Assembly: GCF_021018805.1 (NCBI RefSeq)
Contig: NC_086247.1
Span: forward strand, 90,876,140 to 90,940,139
Direction of reading: 5' to 3'
DNA: 64,000 nucleotides
Origin: Prinia subflava
Taxonomy: Eukaryota > Chordata > Aves > Passeriformes > Cisticolidae
A program made the position numbers and the translations under genes. The notes under the pieces were generated by a model. The model was not told where the DNA came from. It saw only the letters and a program-made list of their open reading frames with translations, and did no database searches. This document shows, piece after piece, positions 9,294 through 21,969 of this stretch (within the stretch, counting starts at the first letter, position 1; each line of letters begins with the position of its first letter).

Positions 9294-12200
9294 AGCTCAG
9301 AGTGCCACTTCTCTTGCTCTTGCAGCAGACAGAAGGTGCCCCAGACTGGAGATCCATTGCAAATACAGACTGTTGCAAACACATTTGCCCAGCAATTCCA
9401 GACAAACGTTCCATCATATTTTCCAACACCATATTTTGGTTTTTACTATGGGCAGAGAGATGTCAAAAATGCTCAGCCTGTTTGTGGATGTGTACAAGGC
9501 ACCCACAAGTCTGCACACAAGATAGCTGAGGTGCCTGGGGGCAGCACTCAGGGATACATAGCACTGTTTGGAGTACTCATAGAACTAATGGAATTTGTAG
9601 CTGTGACCTGCACGTGATGTCTTTGCTGCACATATTTTGTCCTTAACACTGCCCTCCTGCTTATGGGTTTTCTATTCAAAAGGGACAGATCTATTATTGT
9701 TTAAATCACTGTGAGGGGGCCAAGCTTCTCTCCTCTTTGATGTCCAAGTGCTTGGACTGTTGTTGGGAGAGGACTCAAGTGACTCTGCTTTCAACTAGTT
9801 ATCTTTAAGAAGAAGTTTCAATGGTGATTTTTCGGATCCCATACACAAAACCATTCAGTACAGTTTTAATGCAAGTCTGGTAAGCCAAATTCTGTTCAGG
9901 CTTTTAGGGAAATGTGGCCATTCTGGCTTTGATGAGTATGCATACTGCACAAATCTGCGTGAAACGTGGCTCGCTCTGTTTGCTTATTCACAAGCCCAAT
10001 GATACATTTTACACTGAGGGAGAGAAACAACAACTTGCATATACATCCAGGGATTTAGCTAAGTGCATCACCACATACAGACACCAGAGCTCACATACCT
10101 GGGGCAGGTTCTAAGTGCACAGTTAATGCCACTTCTTACCAGATCTTCTCTTGCAAGGAAATGAAATTATTTCCAAAACTGCAAATGAATAATTAATATC
10201 CTGTCAAGACATTGATACTGTCCTCAAAGTGTTTTGAGGTAGCACCTGATCCTGCAAACAACCATATCTTCATGTAAAGCAGGTTGCAGGCTCAGGGCAT
10301 TCCTTGCCATGTCAAATAATCATTATCTTTTCAACAATATCAGGGGAATCTGTTTTTTCTTTTCCTGCTCGCTTTTGCTCACTGTAGAGCACTCGGATGC
10401 TCATTAACATACATGTCCCTTCCAATTTCACTCTCATTTGCACTGTGTTAACAGCTACTTCTTCATCTTTGCTCAGACAAACGATGGCCTTTGTAACCAG
10501 GAATAAAATTAGTCGTGAGTGGAAACCTGTTTTAATGAGGCCAAATTGTTATTTAACTCCAAATGTGTACAGTATTTTTTGTCTAAATGTCCTTTAATTC
10601 ATCCCTAGTATTAATTATATCTTGCCATAAACAGGCCTTGGAAATGCTCACTCCTTCAGCTGAGTTCAAAACAGAGCCTCATGCCAGAGCTCCATATTAA
10701 TAAGGTAAAATAAAAAAAGTAGAGAAGGGGGGAAGCTCCTTCTGTCTAATTTTGCCAAAACTTCTGATTAAAATAAATGAGATCACTGGAATTTATATAG
10801 GTAAATTTGGCAGCTCCTCTGTATTTACTGAAACTGTGACATAAATCAAAACTGAGACTCTCCAAGAATGTGTTATTTGTTATCAGAGTAATTATGTGTT
10901 AGTGACTCACACATGAATAAGGTACTTCTGTTACAGCTGTTTATTAGAGTTTTCTTGGCTTCCATTTCTTGCTCTGCCACTGCCTTGCTTCATGACCTTA
11001 GGGAAGTTTCTGTGTTTTGATTAATTCCAATGATGTGCATATGTATATGGCTGTACATACACACACAACTGTATAAAGATGTAGTAATATCCTGCTAAAA
11101 GAACATTTCAAAATGCTGTAAAAGACGAAATGAAGATGACCTAGAGACTTTACTTGTTAGCATACCTTCTTTATTTAACTGTATATGTAAGCCAGCACTA
11201 TTCAGGTAATATCCGGGCAGTATGCAGTTACAATTCATGGATCAACATGAATTTTTAGGTGAGGCTGCAACTGTCTCTCATACCTTCCCCTCTCCCCACT
11301 ACCCCAAAATTACTTATTCACAATAACGACAAGAGGTATTGTTTCTTCATTAACGCAGCAGTTCTTGCCCACTTAGAGAAAGAATTTGGAAAACTATGTG
11401 TTCTTACAGTGCCATCTGGTGATTCCCGCATACAAGTGGGTGAAGCTCGCTCATCAGTGCTACTAGTGCTCTGCATTACTTAGCATACTTTCTCAGGCAG
11501 CTTGTCATGCTGATCTTATTTTTTTAAACTCTTTAACATTTTAATGCGTAGGAAATTTCAACAAATGGCAATCAAAACATTTTCCAGAGATACTCCTAAT
11601 CAAGTTTGTCAGTACTGGTTTGATTTTAAGAAACTGAAGGTAAAGCAAAGAAAAAAAATGTTTCCTAATCATTTATAATTCATTAGAAGCCTGACTGTGC
11701 TGGTGCAGCACCCCTGGACAAAGGTGTGTGCTCTTTTTGGTACCCAGACAGTGCTGTATGTGTTGTTAGTATCCCATATGTTTTACAAGGGATAAGCATT
11801 CTTCAAAGGTACTCTTTCAAGGTGATAAGAAAACATTATTGGCTACCACTTCTCAGTGAATAGGAGAAGCCTGTTTTACTCATGGGAAAATGAATGGAGA
11901 GGCTTGTTTGAGATGAGTCTTGAACAGAGCTGGAATTGGAGCTGTGGATGTCTGTTTCTTTTTCCATTTTTCCCTCTCAGAAGTAAGAATAATGATTGCT
12001 TGGTTCCTCTGTAGTAATTAAGTATTTATGTATCATTTTCTTAAATAGACAATTTGGAGTTTCCCCCAACCTGAGGGTCTTTTGAGGATGGTCTTCTGTG
12101 CAGTCCTCATGCAAAAGTGGAGTAGCTACTCATAAAATTTAGCACTAAGTGAACCTCTGAATCTTCAGATTCTTGCCTAAGATGTTCACATAACTGCAAT

Positions 12201-12910
12201 GACTGTTTCCTTCACTTTAAAATAGATTGAAACAAAACAAAGAATCCTGTTGCAGGCAGAAGACCAGTTGGCCTCTAAAAATATTTTGTATGCTTTATTA
12301 ATTTAGGTATAGGCATATAAAATTCCAAATTTAGAGTACAAATAATTATTGAAAAGCAGTAACAAATCCACCATTTCCCTTCCATCTTTTGATAATCTAT
12401 AGGGGAAGGAGGCCATTTCTCTCTCTTGCTTCCTCACTTATCCCAGAAGAAGTGCATTCCCCTCTCCTTCCATTCAGGCATTAGCCTTTGTCTCCTCTGA
12501 AAAGCAGAAGTTCTCTCCATCCTAAATATCTGCAGTGCCAGCTCACTGTCCTTGCATCCAGCTTAGTTCCAGCCTCCTGTGAATGGGGTCTTGAGGCAAG
12601 AGGTGTTTTTGGTCTTCTCCCAAATCCTTCTGAAAAGTCAATGTCCACTCTTTAAAGAGTCTGCAGGTGAGGGTATCACAGCTCAAGGTGACAGTTCCCA
12701 CTATTCCATGGAAACGGCATATGGTAGAAAAGACTGCTCATGTCATTGCAACGTTGGGTATGAACCAAAGGGCATTTTTAGAAACACATTCCCAAGAGCT
12801 AATAAAAATATATGGTATATATGCTTCAAAAACTGAAGAAAGCAGTCAGAAGCAAAGAAGTGTGATATCTGCAGGCAGGGCCAGCCCTGAGAAGAGTTTG
12901 CTCTTTAATT
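9294..12910. other. Non-coding sequence
   Basis: About 3.6 kb of AT-leaning sequence with no gene, RNA or transposon I can support. Frames of 66 to 145 codons read through the neighbouring T/G tract or are chance. Confidence 0.5.
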
Positions 12911-13035
12911 GGCCAAGTTAAACAAGATACAATTAGGGCTAACATGGTCTCCTAGGATTCATAAACCCTTATTTGGAAATTTTGGGGAGATGGTGGGGAA
13001 GCAGTGGCTTTAATTGTATCTTGTTTAACTTGGCC
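12911..13035. repeat. Perfect 25-bp inverted repeat
   Basis: The left arm at 12911-12935 begins GGCCAAGTTAAACAAG. Its exact reverse complement is at 13011-13035, and the spacer is 75 bases. Weaker pairing continues a few bases on both sides. A transcript of either strand would form a 25-bp perfect stem. It lies about 240 bases before the 3' end of the large CR1 and is not part of it. Possible origins are an inverted local duplication, a short non-autonomous DNA transposon, or a hairpin RNA. I see no clear target duplication. Confidence 0.9.
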
Positions 13036-13278
13036 AGTTTAATCACTTACACTTCTCTGACTTGGCTTCTTTCTTAGATGTCACACCTTTGAACAGCTGA
13101 CTAGCCTTTCTTTTTTCCCTTAATGTAACTTTTTCTGTATATTAACTGCTGCAAATCAGATCGAAGCCACATTTGTTTTCAATTTATTATATAACCAGAT
13201 ATGAATAATATTGTTAATATAATGGCTCGAGTTCTCTGTAATTTATATTTTTGAGAACAAAGGTCTTCTCTGCCATTC
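13036..13278. other. Non-coding AT-rich spacer
   Basis: AT-rich sequence between the inverted repeat and the CR1 3' end, with no recognisable element. Confidence 0.5.
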
Positions 13279-14840
13279 ACAGAATTATAGAATAGAATAA
13301 TAACATTTCTTAGGTCAGAAAAGACGTTTAAGATCATCAAGTCCTACCATTAACCCACCACTGCCAAGTCCACCACTAAATCATGTCCTGTAGTGCCACA
13401 TCCATATGTGTTTTAAATACCTTCAAGGTCTGTGACTAAACCACTTTCTTGGTCAGCCTGTTTTAATGCTTGACAACCCTTTCTGTAAAGAAACTTTTCC
13501 TAATATCCAGTCTAAACTTTCCCTGGTGCAACTCGATGCTATTTCCTCTTGTCCTGTCACGTGTTACCTGGAAGAAGAGACTGACCCCCACCTGGCTACA
13601 CTCTCCTTTCAGGCAGTCATAGAGATTGAAAAGGTCCCCCCTGAGCCTCCTTTTCTCCAGGTTCAACACTCCCAGCTCCCTCTGTCTCTCCTCATTGGAC
13701 TTGTGCTCCGGACCCTCCACCAGCTCCATTGTCCTGCTCTGGACACGCTCCAGCACCTCAATCTCTTTGTTGGGATGAGTAGCCCAGAACTGAACACACC
13801 ACTCGAGGTGTGGCCTCACCAGTGCCAAGTACAGGGGACAACTACTGCCCTTGTTCTGCTGGCCACACTGTTCCTGACACAGGCCTTGGCTTTCTTGGCC
13901 ACTTGGACACTGGCCCTCGTTCAGCCACTGTCGAGCAGCCCCACCAGGTTCTTTTCCACTGGGCAGCTTTCCAGCCCCTCTTCCCCAACCCTGTTGTGTT
14001 GCATGGGGTTGTTCTGACCCAAGTGTAGGATCTGGCACTTCGCCTCATTGAACCTCACGCAATTGTCCTCAGCCCCCATTCCAGCCTGTCCAAATCCCTC
14101 TGTAGAGCCCTCCTACCCTGCAGAAGATCAACACTCCTGCCCAACTTGGTGTTGTTGGCAAGCTGACTGAGGATGCCCTCAATCCCCTCATCCAAGTTGT
14201 TGATATGGATAGTAAGCAGGATTGTCCCCAGTGCTGAGCTCTGTGGAGCCAGCCCCAGGATGTAACTCTCTTCAACACCACTCTCTGGGCCTAATCACCT
14301 GGTTGTCCTGCCTGTGCCCATGATGGCAGTCGGGATGATCAGCTCCATGGCCTTCCCCAGCACCGAGTTCAGGCTGACAGGCCTGTAGCTCCCCAGATCC
14401 TCTTTACAGCACTTTTCCTAGATGGACGTAACATTTGGTAACCTCCAGCCAATGGGACCTCCCCCATTAGCCAGAACTGCTGGTAAATGGTGGAAAGTGG
14501 CACAGTGAGCACTTCTACCAGCATTTCCCCTCTTCCCCTTGGGTGGATCTGGTCTGGCTCTAATGACTTTTGAGCACGTGTGCGTTTGTGTGAGTCTAAG
14601 TGGTGTAACAGGCCACTGACCATTTCCCCTGGGATTATGGAGGCTTCATCCTGCAACCAGTCCCTGTCTTCCCACTCAGGGGATTGGGTACCTGGAAAAC
14701 AACTGGTGTTACTGTTAAAGAAGGCATCAAGTACCTCAGCCTTTATCCTCATCCTTTGTCACTATGTTTCCTGCTGCATCCGAGAAAGGATGGAGATCCT
14801 CCTTAGCCCTCCTTTTGCTCTCAATGTCAACAGCAGCCAA
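13279..14840 (-). mobile_element. CR1 LINE, 5'-truncated, inactive
   Basis: This is a chicken-repeat-1 retrotransposon fragment in minus orientation. CR1 encodes an endonuclease/reverse transcriptase that copies its own RNA into the genome, and it lacks a poly-A tail. The 3' end is the usual short ATTCTAT-type repeat at about 13279. Translated remains of the RT are visible: KAEVLDAFF and EMVSGLLHHLDSHK (14369-14752), [14 protein letters not shown] and [15 protein letters not shown] (13463-13860). The copy is dead. A segment of roughly 250-300 bases is missing near 14289, removing the first RT catalytic aspartate motif. The ADD motif of the RT core reads ANN at about 14145-14162. There is at least one frameshift near 13850, and a stop replaces a conserved Trp codon at about 13463. 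The 5' boundary near 14840 is approximate. Confidence 0.95.
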
Positions 14841-15508
14841 GAAGCAACTCTAGTGATCATGCACAGACTCATTGCATATTTGTGCTATGCCTAGGGGCAA
14901 AAGCCAGTTCCCATACCTTCTGCTCCCCACGTCAGCCGGTAACTGAAATTACTGATCCATTAACTTTTCCACCAGCATGAGACTGTGGAAATCCATACGG
15001 GTGTGATAAGGTGATTGCCATGGGCTTCCTACATGTGCCTACCTGTTAGACACAGCTGAGACAATTGACTGGAAAAATAGACTTGGGTGTCTAAATCCAA
15101 AACTATTTAGACCAATCCTCCAGATGTACTCCACTATGCCTGCTCTGACACATTGCAATTTTCTCTCTGTGTGTATGCTGCTGTAGGGCTTTGAATATCA
15201 AAAAAAGGTACCAGTTTTTGTGTGATATTCTTCACAGAGTTTTTCTGATCAAACCAGTTCCTGTCTCTACTCACAGCAACTGCATGTATTTTGGGAGATG
15301 TGGTCTGAGCAGCCTAAGCTGTGGGAGAGAATGGAAGCATGAGACTTTTGGCTAACATCTTCCTAGGGCAATGTTTTCACCACTGGAGGCCAGAGAAATG
15401 TTTATCAGGGAAGACTGAGCACAGCTGATCCCACCTTGAGGCAAGGCTCTGGACAAGGGTCTCCTGAGCACCATGAAACTCTGCAGTTTTAAGATTTCTG
15501 GATAGAAT
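14841..15508. other. Non-coding sequence, nothing recognised
   Basis: Mixed sequence following the 5' boundary of the CR1. No gene, RNA or further repeat is supported. Confidence 0.5.
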
Positions 15509-15583
15509 TGTTTGTTTGTTTGTTTTGTTTTGGTTGGTTGGTTTTTTTTTTTTGTTTTTTGTTTGTTTGTTTGTTTTTTTGTT
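15509..15583. repeat. T/G low-complexity tract, (TTTG)n-like
   Basis: About 75 bases of T and G in TTTG/TTGG units with T runs. It produces K/T/N-rich spurious minus-strand protein. Confidence 0.9.
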
Positions 15584-18118
15584 AAGTCTTTCATTTTAAA
15601 GAAAAACTTTGACAAATTCAATTTTTCTTTGTAAGGAAGTTAGTCATAAGTCGATTTCAATTTTTCTAACTCATGCTGTTTTATGAGAGGATAACAAATC
15701 CCACTACAAGGCTGGGGATCGAGTTTACCGATTCCTCTTGTCAGACACATGGTTTGGCCCCTTTAAGGCTCAGAATGTCATTTAAGGCTCTTGCTAAGCT
15801 GAACTAATCACCTATGACTGCTCAAAGTGGCAGTGTTACTCCTCCCTTACCTCTTTTGTCCCTGGCTATCAGTTCCCTCCCATCTGTTTCTGTCTGAGCC
15901 AACAGTGAGCCACCTCAGTGGGCTGAACCAGCACGAAGTGCTTCTCTTCTTGCAGTACAGTTATTTTCCTCCCATCTAAGCGCCTTAAAACAGCTTGACA
16001 TAGGGTCAAAAGAAAGAAGAGCCAACAGCCTGCAGACATGAGGAACATGGAGGATGGAGAGCAGGATGCCACACTATGGACTGCTGTAACATAAAATTGG
16101 GCACTTCATTAAATCTGTTAGATAAATTGGGCCCTGACCTTTTGGGAAAATCTGCACGTGAAGGTCTCAGTTCCTCAGGGCATAAAGCAAGGCTGGGGGA
16201 CTATCTCCCCCCAGCCTCACAGAATGCCCATCCATTTATTCCTGGCTTTGGCACAAGCCATAGGGGCAGAGGCGGTTTGGGACTGAAAAATTGATGTGTT
16301 TGTTCTCCTCTCAAGGGTAGCTTTTTTGTAACATGTGGTGTGTCAGTCATGTGAGCCAAATAGCCAAAGGTAAAAGAAATTACCAATGCTGCTGATGGAA
16401 CTGCATTTATAACAGCAGTGTGTCTCTGGATTTTTCATTTTCTCTTCTTTTTTTTTTTCCTCAGGGAACAAAAAGAAAATAAAAGAGCAGAAGGAATTTA
16501 AATATAAAGCCATGGATATTGTGAAATATAGCATTCAAAAGTGTTCCCAAAGTTAAAATTTCTCCTTCCATGGTAAATTTGCTCTGTGATACACAAGTAG
16601 CATTTGCTATTATTTCCTTGGATTTTGATGGACAGGTGTGGTTTGGGATAGATTTGTCATTCCCAACTGTCTTGCTAGAGGAATGTGTGTGGGCAGATAT
16701 GTTGCAATGAAAACCAAAGACCAGTATGCTTCTAATATGTGTATACAATACACACCTCTCCACCAAGCCTCCTAGGGAGACAAGGTTTCATGCAATTCTC
16801 CTGAATTTACCCAGATAATTCAAGCCAGTATTCTTCTATCACACTTATCCTTGGGAAAGGAGTGTTAGTCAGCAGGCCCCATTTTTGTTATCCCATGCCA
16901 CAGCTCCCAGCTCCTTCTATTGTTCCTCTTGTCAGTGGCAAACTTTGGGATCCTGACATAGGAAGAAGAAAAGCACCCAGCTGAAAGATCCTGCTCATGG
17001 CTGGGAAGGGGGGAGGATGGGGAGGAAAGGGCTTTGAGTCACCTAGTGATATTTATCTCTGCTTTTTCTTTTTTGTTTGTTTGTGTTTGGTTTTGGTTTT
17101 GTTCTTCTGGTTCAGTGTAACATGAAGGGGGACGAAGGGGGAAGAGATGAGAAAGCAGTGGGGGGGTGTTTGGGTCACAGAGGCATAGTCACATGCACCA
17201 TTGTCACCTGCTCGGGAAGGACCTTATCTCACCAGTCCTGGATCAATTTGACTAATCTATTTTATCTCACCATCTAATCTATCTGTTTCTGCTGAGCTAT
17301 CCATCTGCCTCGTGGTATTGATCCCAACAGTTTTGTAATTGTATTTAGAAAATGCCCTTTCACCCTCCTGGGAAGAGGGGTCTTGTGTGAAGGCAGATGG
17401 GGGGGCAAGGGGTGGAGATAACACACTCCACTGCTCATGATGACAAAGCCCCCTGCTACAGGCCCTCCAGCCGTACATTTCTTCCTCCTTGTGCAGCCCC
17501 TCCTCATCACCCCAGCTTCACAGCCCTGGAGACAAACATGCCAGGGGAGCCCAGGGCAGCGTGCAATGGCAGAGGGATGAGCAAAGCCATTTGCAGAATA
17601 TGGAGCAGTGTCTCATCTCCAGCCCTGTTCCAAGCTGAAATGCATCTGTTTCCAACAGTTAGCCAGAGAAGGCTGGAACTGCCAGATCATCTGAGGAAAG
17701 AAAAAGTGAAGGAAGAAGTATGATATATATGATTTGGAAGGAAACTGCTTCTTATCCCCACACAAAATCAGATTTAATCCAGGGATGTGCAATGACACCT
17801 TCCAAGAGTAAACAGATCCCAAGAGAGGCTCAGGAGCATCCTCTGGGTAGATAATCTGCACAGCAACAGAGCCTCCTCCTGCCTGCGGGAACCAGCTGCC
17901 ACGTGAAGCCCTCGGCAGTTTGCTTCAGTTCTTTCTGTTCGTCCCTATTTAGACAGGAACCCATTCTCTGCATGGGTTGGGCATTTCATTTAGAAATCAG
18001 TGCGTGTTATTTTGAAATCAAAACTTATTCCAGTCCTAAATTTACCTACTTTGACCTCCACACTTTTTAACCATAGAAAACACAATATACCAGCAAAGTT
18101 TCCTGCATGATGGATTGC
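15584..18118. other. Non-coding sequence
   Basis: About 2.5 kb with no recognisable gene. It includes a T/G-rich tract at 17062-17110 and short G-rich runs around 17160 and 17400. Frames up to 108 codons lack domains. Confidence 0.5.
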
Positions 18119-18140
18119 GTGTGTGTGTGTGTGTGTGTGT
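18119..18140. repeat. (GT)11 microsatellite
   Basis: Eleven uninterrupted GT units, followed by TTCATGCC. Probably polymorphic. Confidence 0.95.
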
Positions 18141-19009
18141 TCATGCCTATGTATTCTCCTTATTTTCCATCGCTGGAGTGTATCATGTCTCACCTCTGAG
18201 ATTTGTGGGGAGAGTAAAGGACACTGGGGTCACACTGGTCTCTGTCTACAGACTTCTTTCCAACTGCTTCCTAAGCAGGAAGTGCTTTCTGATTAGCTTC
18301 ATTTTTCCACATCAGTAGAAAGCTTTTATCGTGTATTTGTTGTGCAGGAATAATATGCTAAACTGTGGAGACCTACTGCTTCCCCTCAGCAGTATTTCCC
18401 TGTGCAAAGCCCAGCAGCTTCTGAATTACATAATTGGATAGGGCTAGGGATTGCAGGGAATGCTGCAGGCATAGCTGGGCCAAGCCCAAGTGTTCCCAGC
18501 TCAGAGCACTGAGAAAGGCTGGTTCACAGGGATGCAGGAGCACCAGGCTGCCTTGTGCAGCAGAGTGTGCTTGCCACTCTCTGCTGCTGCTGCTGGTTTA
18601 CGGGCAGAGGGAGAGGTTTACTTTGCTGTGTTAGGAGACAGCCTTTGAACACAGGCTGCAGCCAGGCAGGGTCTGTGTGAGACTCTGCTGAGCTGTATAT
18701 TTGATAGCTCGGGTTCTGAAATACCTCAGCGATTGTAGCAAGGGATCCTGAGCAAGCTAAAACCACTATTCATTGGCCATAACACCTAAAAGTCCGTTTG
18801 AAATTATGGAAAATCCCTTTGCTTGTGGAAAGATTATACACCCATTAAGTAGCCTGTTACCCTTCTCCTGGCTCTTGTTGGAGACACAGAAGCTGGCAGC
18901 CAGTGTAGGACCAGGCCTTCTGGCTACAGAGCAGGATTTTTGCTGAAGGGATATCTCCAGCCCCACAGGAGAGGGTCATGTCTCCCTGTCTGTTTATGAC
19001 TTGTTCTGT
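18141..19009. other. Non-coding sequence, nothing recognised
   Basis: Mixed sequence including a short CTG run (CTGCTGCTGCTGG near 18583). No gene is supported. Confidence 0.5.
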
Positions 19010-19260
19010 CCTCAGTGATCTGCCTTTCATTAGCAAATGTGAAAGTAACATTGCATTTAAAAATATTATTCAAATATGCTAGTTGTCTAAAACCGGCATT
19101 TATAATGCAATTTCATAAAAGTTGTATATCGACAGTGCAACACTTTAAAAGGCCCTTTCTGATTAACAAGGCTCAATATAGCTCCCCTGATTCCCCTGGC
19201 TGCATTTTAAGAGAGGGAATAAAATGCTATGGATCTTGAAACAGCTGAAATCATAATTTT
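19010..19260. other. Conserved-looking non-coding block
   Basis: Unique AT-rich sequence free of simple repeats, with ATTAGCAAAT and TTATAATGC words of the kind found in regulatory elements. The call is by texture only. Confidence 0.25.
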
Positions 19261-20370
19261 CCAGTATTATCTGCAGCCTTGTTGTTCTGCGAAAGCAGAG
19301 GCTGTGATCAGCAGAACGCCTGCTCCAGAGAGGGGTACAGCTGACAGGGTGGTATGGTGGCCAAATGACACTTTGGCTGCTCCTGCTTCCTTCTGAGCCT
19401 CAGGGACCATGGCAGTGCCAGGATCCTGCTGGAGCCAATTCCATGCACCCACAAATCATACCACCTTTGCTGCCTCCAAGAAGTTCAGTAAGCTCCAGGA
19501 GATGGGAATTAGCGTTTGCGTTCCTGCACCCACGGCAGCTGCTCCTTTCTTGATATCTCTCTAGGTGGAAACAAATTGGATGTGCTGTATTTTCACCAAA
19601 GACCTCCCCCTGCCCCACGTTCTGCAGTTCATGCACCGAACAGTGATGTGAGCTCCTTGGGACACCTGAGGGAAGCTCAAAGTCCCCAAACAGCAGCGTA
19701 CAGTGAAACAACAGATTTACTGCCCAAGTGGAAGACCAGATACCGACAAAAAAACATATTATATGGGCTGGGAAAGGGGGCTGGTGAGATGGACTCTGGG
19801 CTCTTGTTAGGGATGATTCTCAACCTGAGTTGCACCCCTGCAGGCACATCATGGAAAAGGTGATTATTTCTGATTTTGTTGGTTAGAGGTGGATGGCACC
19901 TCTTCATCCAAATCACACTCTTCCCTCTGCCACACACAGGAAACCTGGTAGGAACACTCTAAGAGCTTTCACTGTCACAGCCATGGATTTACCTGGAATT
20001 TTAATTGCAGATTTTTTTTGTTTGTTTTGATGAAATTAATTTTACTGGTTCGGTTCTCTTACCCTGCATCTGCACATTCCATAGGGGCTAGCAGCATGTC
20101 ATCACGCTGGCTCACCTGAAGGAAAGCTTTGGAAGAAGGCTGCTCAGATACAGAGAGCAGTGTCTGCTCTTTTACTTAGGCAATAAATCTACTGCTTTAT
20201 TATTGCTGTTGGGAAACTTGGAGCCAAATTCTTTGCTAGCAAAACATTGGCTTTGGTGGAGTTCAGCCAGCAGAGAGTTTAGCTTCCTGTTTTTGTTCCA
20301 AGTTGAAGACTATGCTCGGCCCAATTGTTGTCACTGTTTTGCTAGTTAGCTGTTTTAATTTAAAATAATT
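19261..20370. other. Non-coding sequence, nothing recognised
   Basis: Mixed sequence. Frames of 61-115 codons overlap on both strands without domains. Confidence 0.5.
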
Positions 20371-20491
20371 ATGTGTTGTGGGTTGGTTGGGGTTTGTAGG
20401 TTTGTTTGTTTGTTTGTGGGTCTGTTTTTTTGCTGGGTTTTGGGGGGCTTTTTGGGGGTTTTTTGGTGTTTTTTTGGGTTTGTTTGTTTGG
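20371..20491. repeat. T/G-only low-complexity tract
   Basis: About 120 bases nearly free of A and C on the plus strand, with GTTT units and G runs of up to six. It is the complementary orientation of the A/C tracts at 3719, 22471 and 24127. Confidence 0.95.
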
Positions 20492-21969
20492 TAATTTCTT
20501 CTTCACACATTACTTTGTTTGGAGCAGTCAGAAACAACAAAAATAAGGATGGTATTGCTACATATCCCTGCTTTGTTCAGGAGTTATGAAACTCAAGGTC
20601 TCATCCAAGGAGAAGGCTTAGCCCAGGCTGAGCACACCTTGGCATGACCTGCTGCCCAGGTAAGTGGCCACATTACCAGCCCATGGGTCTGCAGCTGGTT
20701 CTTGCAAGAGGCCCTGGGTATCAGCTGGGTTTTCCAGTGGCACGGCAGCCCCCCAGAAACCCTCCTCTCAGCCCCTCAAAGAGTGGCAGAAATATAACTC
20801 ATGACTTGCCAGGGCAAGCCCCATCCCTCAGGTACCTGGCATTAATACACTAAAGGTGTTTGCTCCAGGGCTGTTATTAACTTGCTCCGTACAGGGGCTG
20901 GCACCTGAGGGTCCCACCTTAGTTGGGGCCTGTAGCTATTCCTGCAGTATAAATGTTATTTATACATTACATTTATACATTACAGTGCAATTAAGCAGAA
21001 GTTTAAGGTAAACTGCTGCCAGCACTAGGTTAGCTACCAAAGCGAAAGGACATCTTGTGAGATATTTTTGAGAACAAAAAGTACAAAGTTTTAAACTCCT
21101 GTTAAACAAAGAGACAGCTTTTGCAGAGAGGTTAAGCAAAACAAACAGCAAACAATTTGTTTGGAGAAGTAGCTGTCTTGTGAACAAGCTAAATGTAAGT
21201 GTAAACCAGAGACAGGAGCACAGCCATCTTGTCTTGTCTTTGTGCTCCCAGCCACCTGCAGGCTGCCTTATTCCTAATCTTTGTATGACAGGCTTCAGGG
21301 AAACAACTTGGTGTGGTTTAGTACACCAGTCTGTAACATAGTCACCAGTCTGTAAATGCATGAGAGAGAAGGACTAAAGCAAATGTTCATAAACATCACA
21401 CCCTGCTGTTCATACAGTTATTCATTGTATTTGGGTCTGGATTCCCCTGGGGATTTCCACATTCACCCCACCCAGCAAAAGGACTCAGGAGCAGACTTTG
21501 CCCCCACAGAGGTCCTGAGCACCAGCCAAACTTCTGGTTTCCTCCATCTTCCTGTCTTTTGAAGCAAGCAAAACAGCTGGAATCCCATGTCGCAGACCAT
21601 GTGAACTTTTGGAGTATGTTTTCACTGGTGCAGCATTGATTTTACTAGGATCAATGTAAATATTACATTAGCTTGCAACTGCTAATTATATCAGCATAAA
21701 CTTAATTTATAGTGATGATCACAGTCCTAATGCTGTGCTGCTGCCAACCCTCACAACTGATGCTTTGAGACATCATGTAAATCCAGCCATTAGCAATCAA
21801 GTAAATGCTCCCATTACACATCACTGATACTAGCTAAAGAACTTTTTAATTGACTTCTTAGGATTTATGACAGATGATGCCGACTGTGTGTTTAAGTTTG
21901 GGATTCTTTTTCATGTTTTATAACTGCTGCTGCTTAGATAGATGCTGGTCTTAGAGTAAATAGTGTAAC
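20492..21969. other. Non-coding sequence with small duplications
   Basis: No gene is supported, although a 133-codon minus frame (20960-21361) is open without a domain. Two short direct repeats are visible: ATTTATACATTAC at 20958-20970 and 20971-20983, and CACCAGTCTGTAA at 21324-21336 and 21343-21355. Confidence 0.5.
20958..20983. repeat. 13-bp tandem duplication
   Basis: ATTTATACATTAC is present twice head-to-tail and exact. Confidence 0.9.

Noticed and set aside
13466..14017. 183-codon plus-strand open frame
   Set aside because: It is antisense to the CR1 reverse-transcriptase remnant.
18583..18597. CTG triplet run
   Set aside because: Only four units long, and no coding frame with a glutamine or leucine tract is supported.
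20649..20662. Consensus-like splice donor CCCAGGTAAGTGG
   Set aside because: An isolated donor motif occurs by chance every few kilobases, and there is no matching acceptor or exon-like frame upstream.
13246..21078. Shared 17-mer ATATTTTTGAGAACAAA near 13246 and 21062
   Set aside because: An AT-rich 17-mer repeated once in 64 kb is within chance, and the flanks do not align.
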